This document shows, piece by piece, positions 61,047 through 64,000 of a DNA stretch of 64,000 nucleotides. The position numbers were made by a program, and so were the translations under genes. The DNA lies in assembly GCA_964501335.1 (NCBI GenBank), contig CAZCTC010000032.1, positions 1 through 64,000 of the forward strand. The letters run 5' to 3'. The notes below the pieces were generated by a model that saw only the letters and a list, made by a program, of their open reading frames with translations, did no database searches and had not been told where the DNA came from. Positions within the stretch are counted from its first letter, which is position 1, and each line of letters starts with the position of its first letter. The DNA is from CAZCTC01 sp964501335 (GTDB taxonomy: Bacteria > Chloroflexota > Anaerolineae > B4-G1 > SLSP01).

Positions 61047-61224
61047 TGCGTTTGAAAGTATTCCCTGGTGGGGATGGGTTATTGTCCTGATTGTTGGTGT
61101 AGCGATTTTAGTAGCAATACTTTATTTCCTGGGCGTGCCGACATGGGCAATCCTGGCAACAGTCGGCGCAGTCGTCATTGGCGGCCTGGCCGGCTTTGCG
61201 AAGACGCTGTTTAGCGGGGGATAA
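61030..61224 (+). CDS. Small two-helix membrane protein
   Basis: 64 aa. Hydrophobic segments GWVIVLIVGVAILVAILYFL and AILATVGAVVIGGLAGF, start overlaps the ligase-like gene. Unknown function; probably a partner of the neighbours. Confidence 0.6.
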   Translation: MDDIRDAFESIPWWGWVIVLIVGVAILVAILYFLGVPTWAILATVGAVVIGGLAGFAKTLFSGG

Positions 61225-61227
61225 ACG

Positions 61228-61449
61228 ATGGATGAAACGCAGGCTCCGGAAGTACAACCTGAACCAACACCTCAACCGGAAGTTCTTCAACGCGGGGGGA
61301 GTCTGGTGGCCTGGGCCGCCGACCATCCCAACGCCATGTGGGTGGCACTCCTGGTTCTGGCTGCACCGTATTTCGTTCTCTGTTTTGGCCTCACCGTGGC
61401 AATGGCCGGAGCCTTGATCGTGGGGTGTCCGGCTTGCAGCGGAGGCTGA
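61228..61449 (+). CDS. Small single/double-pass membrane protein
   Basis: 73 aa. Charged Pro/Gln-rich N-terminus (APEVQPEPTPQPEVLQ) then one or two helices (MWVALLVLAAPYFVLCFGLTV). Ends with GCPACSGG (a CxxC). Unknown function. Confidence 0.55.
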   Translation: MDETQAPEVQPEPTPQPEVLQRGGSLVAWAADHPNAMWVALLVLAAPYFVLCFGLTVAMAGALIVGCPACSGG

Positions 61450-61450
61450 A

Positions 61451-61636
61451 ATGGCGTGGGCCTCCTTTGTGGCGGCGCGGGATGCGCGAGCTTTGAGTCT
61501 ATTCCTGGTGGGGGTGAGCTGTGCAATCATCATCTGGCTGTTCCCTCCGAAGTGGCGTCCCTGGCTGGCGCTTCTATTTCTATTGTGCCTCGCTTATGCC
61601 GGGTTTGGCGCTGCGAGTCTACCTGGCTCTTTTTAA
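61451..61636 (+). CDS. Small membrane protein
   Basis: 61 aa, two hydrophobic segments (ALSLFLVGVSCAIIIWLF and WLALLFLLCLAYAGFGAAS). Overlaps the following glycosyltransferase start (61596) by 41 bp in another frame. Real status less certain. Confidence 0.45.
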   Translation: MAWASFVAARDARALSLFLVGVSCAIIIWLFPPKWRPWLALLFLLCLAYAGFGAASLPGSF

Positions 61637-63011
61637 AGAAGAGCTGTGGTATGACGAAGTCTTCAGCGTCCTGGTGGCGCGCCTGCCCCTGCCGCAATTG
61701 CTGGCCGCCACGGCCGGCGACGTGCATCCACCCCTGTATTACCTTTTACTCAAAGCCTGGTTGTGGTTCTGGGCGGCGCTGCCGCTAGAAGCGGCGGCAC
61801 GGTCTCTCTCGTTGTACCTCAGTCTTATCACCCTGATTCTCTTCGGGGTAGCGTTGCAGCGGTTGGGGCTGAGCCTGAAACAAATGGCAGTGGCCGGGAT
61901 ACTGGCGGTCTACTTTCCCAGCCTGATCTACTTTGCCGCCGAGGCCAGGATGTACGCCTTGCTGGAATTCGAGGTGATGGCCGGATTGCTGGCCCTGACG
62001 GATCGCCGGTGGTGGGTGCGGATCTTCGGCGGCGGCTTCGCCCTGGGGGCGTTGGCCTGGACCCACAACGTGGGATTGTTCTATGCCGCCACCCTGGCCG
62101 GCATGACCCTGATCCTGCGTTGGAAGCAGCCGCGAGTGATCGGCGAGCTGGCCACGGCCGGCACGCTGGCGGCGGTAGCCTGGATGCCCTGGGCTGTGGT
62201 TCTGCTGAACCAGGTCAAAGCGACGCAGGCTGGATACTGGACCTGGCTGCCGGACGCGGGTACGCTGGCTTACATGGTATTTCGGGCGGTCTTTTATCCT
62301 ACCTGGCTCCCGGGCGTCGATCCGCTCTGCCTGGTCATGATGCCGATATTGGCCTGGGCATTGATGCCGGCCTTATACCAGGCCGATCGGAAAGCCCCGG
62401 CGTTGCTGCTGGGGACGTTGGGACTGGCCTTGCTGCTGGTGGCGGTTTCCTGGGTTACCGGCGTGGGCATTCTGATGCACCGGTCGCTGGTGCCGGCAGC
62501 GTTCTTCCTGGCAGCCGCTCTATCTTTGCTTTGGGATCGGGCTGAGCAGCGACTGGTGCTGGCGACGTTGTTCCTGGGCTGTCTGGGAATGGACGCCGCC
62601 TATTTGAACGGCAAGCAGATCAGCGACAGCGCGATGTTACAAACGATCGCCGAGCAGGCGCAGCCGGGAGACATCCTGTACAGCTCCAATTCTTCCGCCC
62701 TGCCGGCGGTGCTCTATGCTGATCTTCCTGTCGTCTTCTTGCCGCCGGATCCGGGGATTCGCGAAGGGCTTTCGTTACAGACCATGCAGGCTATAGGGCT
62801 GCCCCTGGCCAGACCCGCACAATTGCCGGCGGGCCGGATCTGGGTATTGAACACGGTGCTTCCCCAAACAACACAAACAGAAATCCAGACCATGGAAGAA
62901 TTTATCACGGTTTGCCCGGGGACGCTTATGGAATCTGTATCGGCTGACGGCGATGTAGCGCGGAGTGCATTATGGTTAATCGATCCATGCCCAACATTGT
63001 CGCAACGTTGA
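61596..63011 (+). CDS. GT39/GT83-type membrane mannosyl- or aminoarabinose-like glycosyltransferase
   Basis: 471 aa from ATG 61596; an earlier in-frame start (61521) would overlap more. Classic opening of the GT-C family: VYLALFKEELWYDEVFSVLVARLPLPQLLAATAGDVHPPLYYLLLKAW, with the catalytic-type WYDE and DVHPPLYY motifs, followed by about nine more membrane helices and a C-terminal extracytoplasmic part. Adds a sugar from a polyprenol-phosphate donor to a surface acceptor. Substrate unknown. Its end overlaps the FtsK-like gene by 40 bp, so cargo and transfer gene are coupled. Confidence 0.85.
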   Translation: MPGLALRVYLALFKEELWYDEVFSVLVARLPLPQLLAATAGDVHPPLYYLLLKAWLWFWAALPLEAAARSLSLYLSLITLILFGVALQRLGLSLKQMAVAGILAVYFPSLIYFAAEARMYALLEFEVMAGLLALTDRRWWVRIFGGGFALGALAWTHNVGLFYAATLAGMTLILRWKQPRVIGELATAGTLAAVAWMPWAVVLLNQVKATQAGYWTWLPDAGTLAYMVFRAVFYPTWLPGVDPLCLVMMPILAWALMPALYQADRKAPALLLGTLGLALLLVAVSWVTGVGILMHRSLVPAAFFLAAALSLLWDRAEQRLVLATLFLGCLGMDAAYLNGKQISDSAMLQTIAEQAQPGDILYSSNSSALPAVLYADLPVVFLPPDPGIREGLSLQTMQAIGLPLARPAQLPAGRIWVLNTVLPQTTQTEIQTMEEFITVCPGTLMESVSADGDVARSALWLIDPCPTLSQR

Positions 63012-64000
63012 TCGCCCGGCTGCGGCCGTCGCCGGTATCGCCGGTGCAAAATGCGCCGGATGACGCACCGGTGGCGGAAGATGTGCCGCCTATGGCTGAA
63101 CCTGGACCTGTGCCGGCGGCGAAACCGGGACTGTGGGCCTGGCTGAAGTTTGCCCGGCCGGAATCTGAGGAAGAACATCAGGACAGGATGGACCGGGCTG
63201 ATGAAAAGCGCCGGGCCAAAGAGCAGCAGGAGCTGGAGCGCAACAAGCTCAAGGTCACGCGCCGGCTGAAGCGCGATTTGCAGCGGGAGATGAACCGGGC
63301 CATCAAGCGGCTCATTGCCAGACTTACTCAGATGGAGCTTGCCTGGTTCTCTGCCGGCAAGAACAAGAAGATTTCCCGGTTGCAATTTGTGGAAAAGGTG
63401 GCCACGCCGGCCGCCATCTATTTGCGTGTCGATACGGTGCGGATGCCGAGGGGCGTCAAAACCTCGGACATCGACCAGCCGGAAGTCTTGCAGGATCTCG
63501 GGCTTTCGGTGGGCGCACCGGTGCGGGCATATACGCATTACGAACACGGCTTCTGGTTGATCGTGGAACGGGCCAACGGTTTGGCCTCGATTCCGAACTA
63601 TTTGGAATACTCCGAAGTCGCCAATCTGATGCCTGACAGCGCCCGCATGACGGATATTCCCCTGGGGATGGGGTCCAACCAGCGTTTTTACCATTTCGAC
63701 CTGGCCGAGGCTCCGCATGTCCTGGTTGCCGGGGCGACCGGCTTCGGCAAGTCGGTCATGATCCACAACTTGCTGACCGGCCTGATGCGCCGGGCGAAAC
63801 CTTCCCAGGTGCGCCTGGTGCTGTGCGACCTGAAAGGCGGCATCGAGCTGGGTGTCTATGAGGGCGTGCCGCACCTCTACGATCAGCGCCGGCAGTCGAA
63901 GCTGGAGACCCTGCCGGAGCCGGAAGAAGGGACAGCGGAAACAGTGGACATCGATAACCTGGCCTGGATTGACGCGACTACCGCTCCGGTTCCCGAAGCG
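62972..64000 (+). CDS. FtsK/SpoIIIE-type DNA translocase (TraB-like), cut by window edge
   Basis: At least 343 aa from ATG 62972 (another in-frame ATG at 62987), no stop before the right edge. Basic/Pro N-terminus, a helical segment (about 65-120, rich in Arg/Glu/Lys), then the FtsK ATPase: Walker A VAGATGFGKSVMIHN near 256 and the FtsK motif LCDLKGGIELGVYEGVPHLYD near 286. No membrane helices in the visible part. In actinomycete AICEs an FtsK-like TraB pumps double-stranded DNA between cells; here it likely moves the element. C-terminal part lies outside the window. Confidence 0.88.
   Translation, partial: MVNRSMPNIVATLIARLRPSPVSPVQNAPDDAPVAEDVPPMAEPGPVPAAKPGLWAWLKFARPESEEEHQDRMDRADEKRRAKEQQELERNKLKVTRRLKRDLQREMNRAIKRLIARLTQMELAWFSAGKNKKISRLQFVEKVATPAAIYLRVDTVRMPRGVKTSDIDQPEVLQDLGLSVGAPVRAYTHYEHGFWLIVERANGLASIPNYLEYSEVANLMPDSARMTDIPLGMGSNQRFYHFDLAEAPHVLVAGATGFGKSVMIHNLLTGLMRRAKPSQVRLVLCDLKGGIELGVYEGVPHLYDQRRQSKLETLPEPEEGTAETVDIDNLAWIDATTAPVPEA

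Overview
The window looks like a chromosome segment of an uncultured-type Chloroflexota bacterium (Anaerolineae/Caldilineae-like). The grounds are a BTAD-AAA-TPR regulator, very large secreted proteins built from DUF11, TIG, CSLREA/beta-helix and lectin modules, exported proteins ending in a short 'LP-x-V' plus basic tail, and GC-rich sequence with many intergenic hairpin repeats. No 16S or other phylogenetic marker is present, so the assignment is an inference.

1-34.3 kb is a surface-protein region. It holds the tail of an exported protein (2-163), an unrecognised 718-aa protein, a 1446-aa CSLREA/beta-helix/propeller/TIG protein, two MerR-family regulators (TipA-like and BmrR-like) whose predicted promoters have 19-bp spacers and give leaderless mRNAs, a flavin-reductase-like gene, a 1174-aa BTAD regulator with a small companion gene, and two tandem paralogous giant genes of 2156 and 3248 aa. 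The giant proteins carry an N-terminal lectin-like region, repeated beta-sandwich modules with C-type-lectin domains inserted in them, DUF11 repeats and a cadherin-like domain. An 879-bp block at their 3' ends is identical by eye, which points to recent duplication or gene conversion.

34.3-47.6 kb is housekeeping and transport: ung, a YdcF-like protein, a Mesh1-like HD hydrolase, a peptide ABC transporter (permease, lipoprotein, permease) with an M20 peptidase, a DMT permease, small membrane proteins and a lipoprotein, a BioF2-like acetyltransferase, ribose-phosphate pyrophosphokinase, an exonuclease III-like nuclease, and tRNA-Arg(CCT).

47.6-64 kb is an integrated mobile element that starts at the 3' end of the tRNA and runs off the window. 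It carries a large serine recombinase, an Mrr-like membrane-anchored nuclease, a divergent XRE / small basic-protein control region, a run of small membrane and Zn-ribbon proteins, a ParM/ParR-like segregation pair, a 46-bp palindrome, a prim-pol/D5/SF3 primase-helicase, a 108-bp iteron-like repeat region, three envelope-glycan genes with a small winged-helix regulator, and an FtsK/TraB-like translocase (cut by the window edge). The layout recalls actinomycete integrative elements (AICEs) that transfer with an FtsK-like pump.

The host part is littered with a roughly 110-bp dispersed repeat ending in a hairpin whose stem differs between copies by compensating base changes. I find over 20 copies between 0.4 and 43.1 kb and none in the mobile element. 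This family, the lectin-in-sandwich giant proteins and the putative Chloroflexota AICE are the most interesting items.
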